From: Inhella proteolytica
GTDB lineage: Bacteria; Pseudomonadota; Gammaproteobacteria; Burkholderiales; Burkholderiaceae_C
Assembly (NCBI RefSeq): GCF_016093275.1
Contig: NZ_JAEDAK010000005.1
Span: 126,001 to 190,000, forward strand
Length of the DNA stretch: 64,000 bases
Direction of reading: 5' to 3'
Under the pieces are notes generated by a model. The model was not told where the DNA came from. It searched no databases and worked only from the letters and a program-made list of their open reading frames with translations. Shown here in pieces: positions 1 to 9,485 of this stretch; positions within the stretch are counted from its first letter, which is position 1, and each line of letters opens with the position of its first letter. The position numbers and the translations under genes are program-made.

Positions 1-2789
1 AGCGCGGGTCGAAGCCGGCCTGGTTGCCGCCGCCCGAGGTGCGGATGGACAGCGGTGGGTCGCGGTCGAGCAGGTTCTTGGCGCCCAGGGTCAGGCTCAG
101 GTGCTTGTTCCAGTCCAGCCGGGTCTGCCAGTCCAGGGTGCTGAAGGCGGCGACGTCGCGCACCACGGTGGCGTAGTCGCCCAGCGTGCCGTCGGCATTC
201 ACCACCTTGATCGAGCCGTCTTCCGCGGTCTGCACGGCGTCGTGGTAACCCGAGCGCCAGTTCCACGCCAGGGTGTGGCTGAACAGGGCGTCCTGCTTCA
301 GCGTGGCGGCCAGGCGCTGCACGATGCGGGCGGTGACGTTGTTGTAGCCGTCAAAGCGGCCCACGCTGCTTTCCACCTCGCCGCCGATCTCGACCTCGGA
401 GCGCAGCATGTAGGTGCCGTTCCACTCGATCTTGAGCTTGCCGATGCCCAGGTCGCTGCTGCTGCTGAGCTCCCAGTCGATGCCGCTGTAGCGCGAACGG
501 CCGAGGTTGAAGTTGGGCAGCAGGGTGGCCAGCTTGTTGGCGCCCAGGCCGGCGTCGAACACGGTGCGGAACAGGCCGTCGTAGCCGGCCGGGTTCTTGA
601 AGGGGAAGGTCTCGGGCAGGGCGACGATCTGGTTCTTCATCTTGACCCACCAGGCGTCCATGCCGAAGCTCAGGTTGCGCGTTGGCTCCAGGCGGAAGCC
701 GATGGTGCGGTTCTGGCTCTCCTCGGGCTTGAGGCCCAGCGCGCCGCTCAAGGGGTTGCCACCGGTCAGCAGGTCGTACTGGGTGGTACCGCGGCAATCC
801 ACCGCGCGCGGGTCGGGGGCCTTCACCGGGCAGGGGTACTTGCCGCTGGTGACACCGAAGTCCTGCAGCGGCTGGGTGATCTCGTCCAGGTTCGGGGCCT
901 TGAAGCCGCTGCCCAGCGAGCCGCGCAGCAGCCACTCGCGCGTGGGCGCCACGCGCAGCGCCAGCTTGTAGGTGGACTTGCTGTTCGCATTGCCCTGGCT
1001 GCCCGGGGCGTCCAGCGTGCCGTCGCTTTTGAACAGGTAGCGGTTGCGGGCCTTGGCGTAGTCGTCCCAGCGCACGGCGGCGGTCAGGTCCACGCCCTTG
1101 TAGAGCGGCATCAGCAGCTCGCCGAAGGCGCCCCAGTTGTTGCGCGAGGCGCCCACCGGCAGCGCGCCGGGGGAGGAGCCGAACACGGTGTCGTTGGCGC
1201 CGCCGATCTTGTTGGGGCCCTGGTTGATGGGGCTGGGCAGGGAGTCGTACTGCTGGCGCGCGAGGTCCACGCCCACGCCGAGCTGGGCGCCGCCGGCCGG
1301 CAGGCTGAACAGCTCGCCCGAACCGCGCAGGCTCAGCACGTCCAGCGCCGTCTCGGTGCGGGTGGCGCGCTCGTGCAGCACGCAGGGGGCGAACAAGGCG
1401 GCGTTGCCACCGGCCGCGGCAAAGGGGTTGACCTTGCCGGCGCTCACCAGGCCGGCGTAGCAGTTGCGGCTCATGTAGCCGCCGTCGTAGTCGTTGTCCT
1501 GCTGGCTGGTGGAGTGCACCAGGCTGGCGCTGTAGTCGAAGTCGCGCCACTGCCCTTCGATGCCAAAGGCCAGGTGCTGGGCGCGCGTCTGGTACAGATT
1601 GGCGCGGCCGCCGGCATCGACGAAGCGGTTGTTGGTGGTGGCGCGGCTGACGTTGGCTGGGTCCACGCCCATCGTCGCCAGGTGCGGCAGCACGTACTCC
1701 TTGTAGAGCGGGTCGGCCAGCGAGAGCGCGATGCCCTGCGCCGCCGGCGCGTAGCGGGCGCGCTGGTCGAACTGCGACAGCACCACCTCACCGAACAGGG
1801 TGGTGTTCTTGTCCAGCTTGAATTGGCCGGCGCTGAAGAAGCTGTCGCGCGTCGAGTCCGGGATCAGCTGCACGGTGGCGGCGAAGTCGAAGTAGCAGGC
1901 CTTGTCGGGGCCCACCGTGGTCAGCGCGGTGTTGGGTGCGCACTGGCCGTTCTTCAGGTAGTTCGGTGAGAAGGTCACGGCGCTGTAGGGCTCGCCGTCC
2001 TTGACGATGGGGTTCTTCAAGCCGAGCGTGACGGAGGCCGGCGTGGTGTTCACCGCCAGCTGGTACAGCGCATAGCGCTGGCCGCCATGCGTGAACTCGC
2101 GGATGCCCGAGGCGCCGAAGGGGCGGTCGGCAGCGTTGAGTTCCTTCTGCTCGTCGTGCGCGTAGGTCATCAGCAGGCTGAAGCGGTCTTTGTCCAGGTC
2201 GCCGAAGCCCTTGGAGAGCGAGAAGCTGCTGCTGGCGCCGCCCTTCTGCTCGGGCTGGTTGTGGCTGAGGTTCAGCACCCAGTCCGTCTGCCCGCGGCGC
2301 AGGATGAAGTTGACGACGCCGGCCACGGCGTCCGAGCCGTACAGGGCCGAGGCGCCATCGGTCAGCACCTCCACGCGCTCCACCGCGGCGAGGGGAATGC
2401 TGGCCAGGTTCACTGCCGAGCCGGCGTTGTAGGCGGCCAGGCGGCGGCCGTTCAGCAGCACCAGGGTGTAGCGCGCGCCCAAGGAATGCAGCGAGGCGTT
2501 CTGCACCCCACCGCCGCTGCCGTTGACGGACTCGGCCGCCACCGTGAAGCCCTGCATCGAGGGCAGCGCCTGGATCAGGTCCTCGGCGCTCTTGGCGCCG
2601 CTGCGCTCGATGTCCAGGCGGCTGATCACCTGCACCGGCAGCGCGCCCTGGTCGGCCAGACGCTTGATGGACGAGCCGGTGACCTCGACGCGCTCCAGCA
2701 GCGTCTGGGGTTCTTGTTGGGCCTGGGCGCCGGTGGCGGCCAGCGCGGCGCACACCGCCAGGAACAGGCGGGACTTCTTCGCTTGCATG
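1..2789 (-). CDS. TonB-dependent outer-membrane receptor (3' end outside window)
   Basis: The frame is open to the left edge of the window, so the C-terminal end of the beta-barrel is missing. It begins MQAKKSRLFLAVCAALAATGAQAQ, a clean Sec signal peptide ending in AQA. A TonB-box-like stretch (ERVEVTGSSIKR) and a plug domain follow (LPVQVISRLDIERSGAKSAEDL, then VLLNGRRLAAY and ERVEVLTDGASALYGSDAVAGVVNFILR at about residues 110-165). The rest is a long barrel with alternating aromatic and polar strands. Family knowledge: such receptors import siderophores, vitamins, peptides or glycans through the outer membrane using TonB energy; the ligand cannot be read from sequence. A LuxR-type regulator lies upstream on the same strand, with a 218-bp gap in which I see no gene. 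Confidence 0.95.
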
Positions 2790-3007
2790 GGAACTCCGAA
2801 AAGGGGGAGGCGCGCGGCGGCCACGGCGGCAGCGGCGGGCAGGGGGGGAGGTGGAAAACGGGAACGGATCGGCCGCGGCCCGGGCCTTGTGGGCCGGGGT
2901 GCAACGGGGCGTGACTGTGCGGAGCGCGGGCGCTTCTGGCTTGAGGCGGCTCGGCGCGCGCGGGCCCGAAATCGGCACAGTGGCCGAATGGCGAAGTCAG
3001 CGGGTTT

Positions 3008-4036
3008 CTAAGCCGCGGCGAACTTGCGCCACAGGCCCTGCCGATCGCTCACCTGCAGGCGCTGGTAGAGCGAGCGGCTCAGGGTCTTGAGCGTGGACTC
3101 GGCCACGCCCAGCTGGCGCGCGATGGCCTCCACGCTCGCGCTGCCCAGCAGCGCCTGAGCCACCTGCAGCTCGCGCCGGCTTAAGGACGCCTCGCGCGCC
3201 AGCGTCAGCAGTTTCAGCTCGGGGTGGCTCAGGCGGTCCCACTCCACCGCCACCCAGGGGCGGGCGGTGCCCAGGGCACCGAGTGGGCGCAGGCGCAAGC
3301 GGTAGCGGCCGTCGCTCAAGCTGAGGTCGAACTCGGTGGCATCGGCCGTTGTCTCCAACCGCCCCAGCGCCTGCTGCAGCCGGGCCTGGAAATCTGCGCC
3401 CGCCGGGCTGGCCTCCAGCAAGGCCAGCAGGCGGCGGCCGCGGGCACAGGCCTGCAGCAGGCGGCCGTCGGCGTCCAGCACCATCAGCGCGGCACCGGGC
3501 TGCACCAGGGCCGGCGCGGGCGGGCCCGCCTCGCGTGCCAGCAGCCCGCCCAGCGCGCCCTGCAGGCGTTCGGCCTGGCGCAGGTCGGCTGGCGCGAAGC
3601 GCCCCTTGTGCGGGCCGCTGGCGCTGCGCACGCAGCTGACGATGGCGCGCAGCCCCGGCTGCCAGTAGGGCAAGCTCAGCACCGCACCCAGGCCCAGCGG
3701 GCGCACCACGGTGTCGTACACCTCGCGGCCGCGCAGCACCTGCTCGTCCAGGCCATAGACCTGGCGCGCCTGCAGGCGCTGCAGCGCAATGCGGCGGTGC
3801 ACGGCCTGGGCGTGGCGGTTGTCGGCCACATAGGCCTCGATGGCCTCGGCATTCCAGCCCGGGTCGGCATAGAACTCGTTCATGCCGGCCTGCTCGTCGT
3901 ACCAGTGCACCACCAGCGAATCCAGGCCGATGCAGCGGTCCAGATGCCGCTGCAGCTCCCGCATCAGGTCGGGCAGGGGCAGCTGCAACGCATCCAGGCG
4001 CTGGAACTCCAGGAAAGGGCGGGCGGCTTGGACCAC
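3008..4036 (-). CDS. LuxR-type helix-turn-helix transcriptional regulator
   Basis: About 342 residues if the GTG at 4036 is used, or 318 from the ATG at 3964. Neither has a convincing ribosome binding site. I prefer the longer form because the extra residues (FLEFQRLDALQLPLPDLMREL) look like the helical start common in this family. The C-terminal 60 residues form a LuxR/GerE DNA-binding domain (LSRRELQVAQALLGSASVEAIARQLGVAESTLKTLSRSLYQRLQV). The N-terminal 250 residues resemble a sensory domain but I cannot name the ligand. The gene is transcribed toward the TonB receptor gene and is divergent from the secreted protein at 4118. Control of the receptor is an inference from position only. Confidence 0.85.
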   Translation of the reverse strand: MVQAARPFLEFQRLDALQLPLPDLMRELQRHLDRCIGLDSLVVHWYDEQAGMNEFYADPGWNAEAIEAYVADNRHAQAVHRRIALQRLQARQVYGLDEQVLRGREVYDTVVRPLGLGAVLSLPYWQPGLRAIVSCVRSASGPHKGRFAPADLRQAERLQGALGGLLAREAGPPAPALVQPGAALMVLDADGRLLQACARGRRLLALLEASPAGADFQARLQQALGRLETTADATEFDLSLSDGRYRLRLRPLGALGTARPWVAVEWDRLSHPELKLLTLAREASLSRRELQVAQALLGSASVEAIARQLGVAESTLKTLSRSLYQRLQVSDRQGLWRKFAAA

Positions 4037-4117
4037 GCGCCGATTATGGAAAGCCCTCGGCCCGGGCTCCTCCCCAGGGGGGAGGCAAGTGCGGCCCCGC
4101 TGGCTTAGCCTGTGGGC

Positions 4118-4738
4118 ATGCCTACCCAATCCCACAAGCCGCCGCGCGGCACCGCCCTGCTGGCCTGCGTGCTGGTGTGCCTCGGTCTGAGCCTGCTGGG
4201 CCTGCCCGAAGCAGCCCGCGCCCAGAATCCCTACGACCCCGCCGTGCGCCAGGCCGCCCAGCGCCAGGCCCTGAGCGCACTGGCCGGCTTCGAAGGCGAA
4301 TGGCGCGGCAGCGCCCGCACCCTGCTGCCCAACGGCCAATGGCTTGAGCTGACGCAGACCGAACGCTTCGGCCCCATGCTCGACGGCACCTTGCGCGTGG
4401 TGGAAGGCCGCGGCTACGACGCCGAGGGCAAGCTGCGCTTCAACGCCTTCGGCACCATTTCTTGGCGCCCGCAAACGCAGAGCTACGGCTTTTATTCCTA
4501 CGCCATGGGCTTCGAGGGCGACCATCCCTTCGAGCTGAAGCCGGACGGTTTCGTGTGGAGCACGGCCGCCGGCCCGAACGCGCGCCTGCGCTACACCGCC
4601 ACGCTGAAGGACGGGGTGTGGACGGAGATCGGCGAGCGCATCGCCGAGGGCCAGGAACCGCGCAAGGTCTACGAGATGACAGTTCGCCGCATCGGCCCCA
4701 GCAGCTGGCCGGCCGGGGGCGCGGTCGGGCCGCAATAA
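4118..4738 (+). CDS. Secreted DUF1579-like protein of unknown function
   Basis: 206 residues starting at the ATG at 4118 (a GTG six bases upstream is in frame). Residues 1-36 are a signal peptide with a hydrophobic core (TALLACVLVCLGLSLLGL) and an ARAQ cleavage site, so the mature protein is predicted to be periplasmic. The mature part is one beta-rich domain (LAGFEGEWRGSARTLLPNGQWLELTQTERFGPMLDG) typical of small lipocalin-like DUF1579-type proteins. I recognise no catalytic residues. It is divergent from the LuxR-type gene and followed by the anaerobically regulated nitronate monooxygenase operon, which has its own promoter. Confidence 0.7.
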   Translation: MPTQSHKPPRGTALLACVLVCLGLSLLGLPEAARAQNPYDPAVRQAAQRQALSALAGFEGEWRGSARTLLPNGQWLELTQTERFGPMLDGTLRVVEGRGYDAEGKLRFNAFGTISWRPQTQSYGFYSYAMGFEGDHPFELKPDGFVWSTAAGPNARLRYTATLKDGVWTEIGERIAEGQEPRKVYEMTVRRIGPSSWPAGGAVGPQ

Positions 4739-4759
4739 GCGCTCGGTCGAAGCGACAGC

Positions 4760-4801
4760 TTGAACTGCATCAAAGACCCGCGCCGGCAGAAACCCTAGGC
4801 T
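4760..4801 (+). promoter_or_regulatory. CRP/FNR-family class II promoter of the nitronate monooxygenase-nnrS operon
   Basis: Box TTGAACTGCATCAA at 4760-4773, then exactly 22 bp, then a -10-like TAGGCT at 4796-4801. The box centre is therefore at -41.5 from a predicted start near 4808, the class II activator position. The ATG at 4830 would leave a 22-nt leader. The same geometry recurs at 31861, 39118, 40598 and 50306. FNR and DNR/NNR boxes cannot be told apart by sequence alone. Confidence 0.7.
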
Positions 4802-4829
4802 CGCGGTCCGCAATTTCCGGACCTGAGCC

Positions 4830-6041
4830 ATGACTGCCTTTGCCTCCCTGGACCTGGCGCGCGCGCGCGCCGGTCTGCGCGCCCTCAGCCTGGCGGGGCG
4901 TCAGCTCCTGCCCATCGTGCAGGGCGGCATGGGGGTCGGCGTCTCGGCCCACCGCCTCGCCGGCGCCGTGGCCGCGCAGGGGGGCGTGGGCACCATTTCC
5001 TCGGTGGACCTGCGCCGCCACCACCCCGACCTGATGGCGCGCAGCGAGGGCCTGCCGGAGAACGAGACCAAGAAGGCCGTCATCCAGGCCGCCAACCAGG
5101 AAGCGCTGGCGCGCGAGATCCAGGCCGCGCGCGAGATCGCCAAGGGCGCCGGTCTGGTGGCCGTGAACGTGATGCGCGCGGTCAGCGACTACGCCGCCTC
5201 CATCAAGACCGCGCTGGAGAACGGCATCGACGCCGTGGTGGTGGGCGCCGGCCTGCCGCTGGACCTGCCCGGCCTGGCCAAGGAACACCCCAAGACCGCG
5301 CTCATTCCGATCCTGAGCGACGCCCGCGGCGTGGCCCTGGTGCTGAAGAAATGGGAGCGCCAGCAGCGCCTGCCCGACGCCATCGTCATCGAGCACCCCG
5401 GCCATGCCGCCGGCCACTTGGGCGCGGCCAAGATCGCCGACGTCAACGACGCCCGCTTCGAGTTCGAAACCGTGCTGCCAGCGGTGCGCCAGCTGCTGCG
5501 CGACGCCGGCGTCGAAGGCCAGGTGCCGCTGATCGCCGCCGGCGGCATCCGCCGCTGCGAGGACATCCAGCGCGTGCAGGCCCTGGGGGCCGACGCCGCC
5601 CAGCTCGGCACCGCCTTCGTCGCCACCGACGAGTGCGACGCCGACATCGAGTTCAAGCGCGTGCTGGCGGGTGCGCGCGAAGAAGACCTGGTCGAGATCA
5701 CCAGCGTGGCCGGCCTGCCGGCGCGCGCCGTGCTCACGCCCTGGCTGAAGAAATACCTTGGCGCCGAAGCGCGGCTGCAGGCCGTGGCCCAGGTCAAGAG
5801 CCGCTGCACCCTGGCCTTTGATTGCCTGCAGCAATGCGGCCTGCGCGACGGCATGAAGGGCTGGGGCCAGTTCTGCATCGACCAACGCCTGGCCGCCGCG
5901 CTGCGCGGCGACACCCGCGGCGGCCTGTTCTTCCGCGGCCGCGGCGGCATGCCCTTTGGCGAGCACATCACCAGCGTGCGCCAGCTGATGGAACGCCTGC
6001 TCACCCCCGGCATCGCCCTGGGGACTGCCCCCGGAGTCTGA
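4830..6041 (+). CDS. Nitronate monooxygenase (2-nitropropane dioxygenase family flavoprotein)
   Basis: 403 residues. A TIM-barrel, FMN-binding enzyme of the NPD/nitronate monooxygenase family, which oxidises alkyl nitronates to carbonyl compounds and nitrite. Visible signatures are the N-terminal flavin strand IVQGGMGVGVSAHRLAGAVAAQGGVGTISS (about residues 30-60), the active-site segment EHPGHAAGHLGAAK (about 187-200) and the phosphate-binding part IAAGGIRRCEDIQRVQALGADAAQLGTAF (about 235-265). Length is normal for the longer members. It is followed after 10 bp by nnrS and preceded by the FNR-type promoter at 4760, so a role in handling nitro compounds or nitrite under low oxygen is likely, though the substrate is unproven. 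Confidence 0.88.
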   Translation: MTAFASLDLARARAGLRALSLAGRQLLPIVQGGMGVGVSAHRLAGAVAAQGGVGTISSVDLRRHHPDLMARSEGLPENETKKAVIQAANQEALAREIQAAREIAKGAGLVAVNVMRAVSDYAASIKTALENGIDAVVVGAGLPLDLPGLAKEHPKTALIPILSDARGVALVLKKWERQQRLPDAIVIEHPGHAAGHLGAAKIADVNDARFEFETVLPAVRQLLRDAGVEGQVPLIAAGGIRRCEDIQRVQALGADAAQLGTAFVATDECDADIEFKRVLAGAREEDLVEITSVAGLPARAVLTPWLKKYLGAEARLQAVAQVKSRCTLAFDCLQQCGLRDGMKGWGQFCIDQRLAAALRGDTRGGLFFRGRGGMPFGEHITSVRQLMERLLTPGIALGTAPGV

Positions 6042-6051
6042 GCCCACCACC

Positions 6052-7353
6052 GTGGCCACCTTTCCCCTGCACATGCAGGCCCCGCCGCCCATGCCGCCCG
6101 CGCCTCCGCAGAGCGGCTGGCGCCTGGCGCGCCTGCTCAGCGCACCGCACCGCCTGGGCTTCTTCAGCGCCGCGGTGTGGCTGGCGCTCAGCGCGCTGTG
6201 GTGGGGCGCGGTGCTGCTGGCGCGCGCCTGCGGGCTGGAGCCGCCCTGGGCGGTGGCGCCAGCGCAGGCCCATGGCCTGCTGCTGGCCTTCAGCTTCATG
6301 CCGCTCTTCATCGTCGGCTTCTTGTTCACCGCCGGCCCGCGCTGGCTGGCCCAGCCCGAGGTGGACGCACGCGACCTGCTGCCCGGCGTGCTGGCGCTGC
6401 TGATGGGCTGGCTGCTGGTGCTGCCGGGCGTTCACTTCGGCGCGCCGCTGGCGGCGGCCGGTGTGGCCGTGGCGGCCGGCGGCTGGGCGCTGCTGCTGCG
6501 CCGCTACCTGCACATCCTGCGCGCCAGCCAGGTGGCCGACCGCCTGCATGCGCAGATCGTGGCTGGCGCCGCGGCCTACGGCCTGCTCGCCCTGGCCCTG
6601 GCTGCCTTCGCGCTCTGGCAGGGCCAGGCGGCGCTGCTGGGCGCGGCCATCCAGCTGGCCCTCTGGGGTTTCCTGGCGCCGGTGTTCACCGCCGTCTCGC
6701 ACCGCATGCTGCCCTTCTTCACCCAGGCCGTGCTGCCGGCGCTGGAGGCCTGGCGGCCCGAGTGGCTGCTGGTGGCCATGCTGAGCGCCCTGGGTGCCAC
6801 CGCACTGGCCGGCTTTGCGAGCGCGCTCTGGAGCCCGCTGCCGGCCCTGCTGCTGGCCGCCCTGGCGCTGGTGCAGGCCGCGGCCGCGGGCCTGCTGCTG
6901 TGGCTGGCGCTGCGCTGGGGCCTGCTGCACAGCCTGCGCGGCAAAGGCCTGCGCCTCTTGGCCATGCTGCATGGCGGCTTCGTCTGGCTCGGCCTGGCGT
7001 TTGCGCTCGGCGCGGCGTCGAACGCGCTGCAGGCCGCCGGCCAGGCCAGCCTGGGCCTGGCGCCGCTGCATGCGCTCACCATGGGTTATTTGGGCTGCAC
7101 GCTCATCGCCATGATCACCCGCGTCAGCGCCGGCCACAGCGGCCGCCCGCTGGCCGTGGACGGCCCGGCCTGGGCGCTCTACCTGCTGCTGCAGGCGGCG
7201 GTGCTGGCGCGCGTGCTGGCGGCCCTGTGGCCCGCGCAGGCCACGCCGCTCACACTGGCGGCGATCGGCGGCTGGGCGCTGGCTTGTGTGAGCTGGGCCT
7301 TGCGCTACGGCAGCTGGCTCGGCCGCCCGCGGGCGGATGGAAGGCCGGGCTGA
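6052..7353 (+). CDS. nnrS: NnrS family heme-copper membrane protein
   Basis: 433 residues from a GTG at 6052; an in-frame ATG at 6073 is the alternative. About twelve hydrophobic helices span the length, with the characteristic opening HRLGFFSAAVWLALSALWWGAVLL, the segment QAHGLLLAFSFMPLFIVGFLFTAGPRWL, and later HRMLPFFTQ and HALTMGYLGCTLIAMITRVSAGHSGRPL. These conserved histidines are typical of NnrS, which in other bacteria relieves nitrosative stress and depends on NO-responsive regulators. The gene is 10 bp downstream of nitronate monooxygenase and shares its FNR-type promoter. Its stop codon directly abuts the stop codon of the convergent gene at 7354. A second NnrS-like protein lies at 50644. 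Confidence 0.9.
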   Translation: MATFPLHMQAPPPMPPAPPQSGWRLARLLSAPHRLGFFSAAVWLALSALWWGAVLLARACGLEPPWAVAPAQAHGLLLAFSFMPLFIVGFLFTAGPRWLAQPEVDARDLLPGVLALLMGWLLVLPGVHFGAPLAAAGVAVAAGGWALLLRRYLHILRASQVADRLHAQIVAGAAAYGLLALALAAFALWQGQAALLGAAIQLALWGFLAPVFTAVSHRMLPFFTQAVLPALEAWRPEWLLVAMLSALGATALAGFASALWSPLPALLLAALALVQAAAAGLLLWLALRWGLLHSLRGKGLRLLAMLHGGFVWLGLAFALGAASNALQAAGQASLGLAPLHALTMGYLGCTLIAMITRVSAGHSGRPLAVDGPAWALYLLLQAAVLARVLAALWPAQATPLTLAAIGGWALACVSWALRYGSWLGRPRADGRPG

Positions 7354-7902
7354 TCAGAACGCATGCGGCGGCTGCCGCTGCTGCACGACCGGCGAGCGTG
7401 GGCGGTCCACGTCCAATCGCGCCGGGCCGAGTGAGAAGTCCGCGCCCTCGGCATTGCCCGAGAAGCGGTCGACGATGAGCTTCTTGCGGTCGAAGACCTT
7501 GAGACTCACGCCGCTGCCTTGGCCCACGGCGATGGCCACGTAGTAGGTGATGGCGCCCTTGCTGAAGTAGACGAGGTCCTGGCCCATGCGCGGGCCGGTG
7601 GGGCGGCTGAAGACCGCGAAGGGCCGGGTGGGGCTCGCGACCTCTTCCAGTTCCACCTGGCCCGCGGCGCCGTAGCGGTACACCAGCTTCTGGAACGGTT
7701 CTTCGGCCCGGTCCGCACACACCGAGAGGAACTTGCCGCTGCGGGCATTGACGTAGCCCTCCGCCGCGGCGCGCATCGGGCCCATCCAGGCATTCACCAC
7801 GGCCACCTCATCGGCCAGGCAGTGGCTGGGCACGCTGGCTTGCGCGGCGGGGTGAAGCAGGGCGGGCAACAGCAGGCCCAGCCAGTTCGTCTGGAGGTTC
7901 AT
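7354..7902 (-). CDS. Exported hypothetical protein
   Basis: 182 residues from the ATG at 7902. Residues 1-22 (MNLQTNWLGLLLPALLHPAAQA) form a signal peptide. The mature protein contains AWMGPMRAAAEGYVNARSGKFLSVCADRAEEPFQKLVYRYGAAGQVELEE and VYFSKGAITYYVAIAVGQGSGVSLKVFDRKKLI, which looks like a compact beta-rich periplasmic domain. I do not recognise the family. It is convergent with nnrS and probably transcribed alone; the 135 bp upstream (to 8037) hold no gene I can support. Confidence 0.65.
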   Translation of the reverse strand: MNLQTNWLGLLLPALLHPAAQASVPSHCLADEVAVVNAWMGPMRAAAEGYVNARSGKFLSVCADRAEEPFQKLVYRYGAAGQVELEEVASPTRPFAVFSRPTGPRMGQDLVYFSKGAITYYVAIAVGQGSGVSLKVFDRKKLIVDRFSGNAEGADFSLGPARLDVDRPRSPVVQQRQPPHAF

Positions 7903-8037
7903 GGTTCGGAGGGTTGCTTGGACAGGGTGAGAGGCAGCGGCGCGCGGCCGAAAGGTCGGTATTGGAGGCGCCTTCCGCACCCCCCGGGGTACGGGCACCC
8001 ATGCGCACCGCCTGGCCGCCTTGATGCGCGCCACGCC

Positions 8038-8445
8038 TCAGCGCAACTCCTTGCGCACCACCAGCTTCAAGCCGGACCACACCTCGGTGACGGCGCAGAC
8101 CTTGATGTCCACGAAGCCCAGCGGCAGCGCCAGCTCGCGCACCGTGTCTTCGGTGATGTCGGTGGGCACCTTGGCGGACTTCTTGGGCCAGGACACCCAG
8201 ACCATCGCACTCGGTTTGAGCTGCGCGCGCAAGGTGGTCAGCGCCTTCTGCAACTCGGCGCGCTGGGCGGTGAAGAGATGCACGATGTCGGTGTCCGGCG
8301 TCAGCCAGGGCTCGAACTGCACCGCCGCCGGCAAGGGTGCCAGCCACGCGGCGTAGCCCTCGGGTGCGCCGACCACATGCACGCGGCTGCCGTCCTTGAT
8401 GCCGAGCTTCTTGGCCAGGGGGGTGCCTGAGTAGCCTGATGCCAT
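8038..8445 (-). CDS. DUF3052 family protein
   Basis: 135 residues. The sequence MASGYSGTPLAKKLGIKDGSRVHVVGAPEGYAAWL, the acidic middle (LTPDTDIVHLFTAQRAEL) and MVWVSWPKKSAKVPTDITEDTVRELALPLGFVDIKVCAVTEVWSGLKLVVRK are the standard DUF3052 pattern, and the length matches the family. The protein is cytosolic and its function is unknown. It stands alone between small genes on the same strand; no operon partner is apparent. Confidence 0.85.
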   Translation of the reverse strand: MASGYSGTPLAKKLGIKDGSRVHVVGAPEGYAAWLAPLPAAVQFEPWLTPDTDIVHLFTAQRAELQKALTTLRAQLKPSAMVWVSWPKKSAKVPTDITEDTVRELALPLGFVDIKVCAVTEVWSGLKLVVRKELR

Positions 8446-8487
8446 GTGCGGGACTTCCTGTGCGAGTTCAAGTGGTGCGTCGGACCG

Positions 8488-8757
8488 TCAGCCTGGCTGA
8501 GCTGCCGCATTCAGCGCCCTTCCTGGGCGCTCGCGCTCATACCTGTCGACCAACTCGTATAGCCGCAGAAGTTCCTTGGTCTGCTCTTGCGCACCCTCAA
8601 GCAAATCGACGTGGTGACGAACAAGGTAGAGCTCGTTTTCACTGCGGATGGAGCCGCGCGCCCTGATCACGGCGAGGCGCTCAGCGTCTTTGTCAGCGAG
8701 TTCTGGAAACTGAACAACGACTGCGACCAATTTGGTGAGCTTGTCGGTTCGTGCCAA
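8488..8757 (-). CDS. Small hypothetical protein, possibly a 5'-truncated gene
   Basis: 89 residues if the TTG at 8757 is the start. The frame stays open upstream to 8862 with protein-like content (SSAVYLYNLLREPPLARTDKL) but no ATG or GTG, so the native start may have been lost. The body (LVAVVVQFPELADKDAERLAVIRARGSIRSENELYLVRHHVDLLEGAQEQTKELLRLYELVDRYERER) is mostly helical and charged, and I know no family for it. The local base composition is less G+C-rich than the neighbouring genes, which suggests acquired or decaying DNA. The evidence for expression is weak. Confidence 0.4.
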   Translation of the reverse strand: MARTDKLTKLVAVVVQFPELADKDAERLAVIRARGSIRSENELYLVRHHVDLLEGAQEQTKELLRLYELVDRYERERPGRALNAAAQPG

Positions 8758-8862
8758 GGGGGGCTCCCGCAGCAGGTTGTAGAGGTAGACCGCTGACGAT
8801 TCTTGCCTCGCAAGTGGTCGACCAGAAGAGCGGCCGCCGATGAAGGTCTGCCCCTCACTCAG

Positions 8863-9288
8863 TCAAACCGCCCGGCGCCCGAAGCTCAGCACCCGGGTGA
8901 TCTGCCACCGGCCCTGCTCTTGATGCCACACGATGACGAACTCGGCCGCGCCCTCGCAGGCCCCGGACTTGAACTTGCAGAAGCGATGGACACCCGTGGC
9001 GATGGCCCCGTAGTCCTTGATCGGATAGACCCGCAGGCTGCCCGGCACGAGTTCGCGGCGGAAGTGGCCGCAGACGTGCTTCTGCGTGTTGGCGAGCATG
9101 GCGCTGCGGTTCCAGGTCACCCCACCGTTGTCGTGAAAGAACTCGACGGAATCGGAGAAGTACTGGGCGTGTCGGTCGAGCTGGCCCGGGGTCTCGGGTG
9201 CTTGCAGGGTGGGGGACGGTGGGTTCAGCGCGCAGGCCGTGGCGAGGCCGCAGAGGCTCAGGGCGGCAAGGGTGCGTGGGGTCTTCAA
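8863..9288 (-). CDS. NTF2/DUF4440-like lipoprotein
   Basis: 141 residues from the ATG at 9288. MKTPRTLAALSLCGLATACALNPP is a lipoprotein signal with the lipobox LATAC, so the protein should be anchored by Cys19 in the cell envelope. The mature part (HAQYFSDSVEFFHDNGGVTWNRSAML, then SLRVYPIKDYGAIATGVHRFCKF and GAAEFVIVWHQEQGRWQITRVLSFG) follows the alpha+beta cone layout of the DUF4440/SnoaL-like NTF2 superfamily. No catalytic residues can be assigned. It lies downstream of the kelch gene on the same strand but is separated from it by two strong inverted repeats. Confidence 0.7.
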   Translation of the reverse strand: MKTPRTLAALSLCGLATACALNPPSPTLQAPETPGQLDRHAQYFSDSVEFFHDNGGVTWNRSAMLANTQKHVCGHFRRELVPGSLRVYPIKDYGAIATGVHRFCKFKSGACEGAAEFVIVWHQEQGRWQITRVLSFGRRAV

Positions 9289-9394
9289 ATCGGGCTACCG
9301 GTGGGTCGGTGTTGGCCAGGTGTCGCCAGTGCGGACCGGCTTCGCCGGATCCTGCGCAGGACGTAGGCGGGACGCAAACCCGGTGCGACAGACT

Positions 9395-9475
9395 GCAGGC
9401 CACGATCCATCGGCCGTGGCCTGCGCCCCAAGCGCATTTGGCGCTGAGGGCTGCCCAGGGCGCGCCGAGCCCTGG
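9395..9475 (-). terminator. Tandem hairpins after the kelch gene
   Basis: Two perfect inverted repeats lie downstream of the stop codon at 9486-9488. The first is ccagggc/gccctgg (9455-9461 and 9469-9475, 7-nt loop). The second is gcaggccacg/cgtggcctgc (9395-9404 and 9415-9424, 10-bp stem). Neither has a clear U-tract, so Rho-independent termination is likely but not certain. Confidence 0.55.
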
Positions 9476-9485
9476 CCCTGCAGGC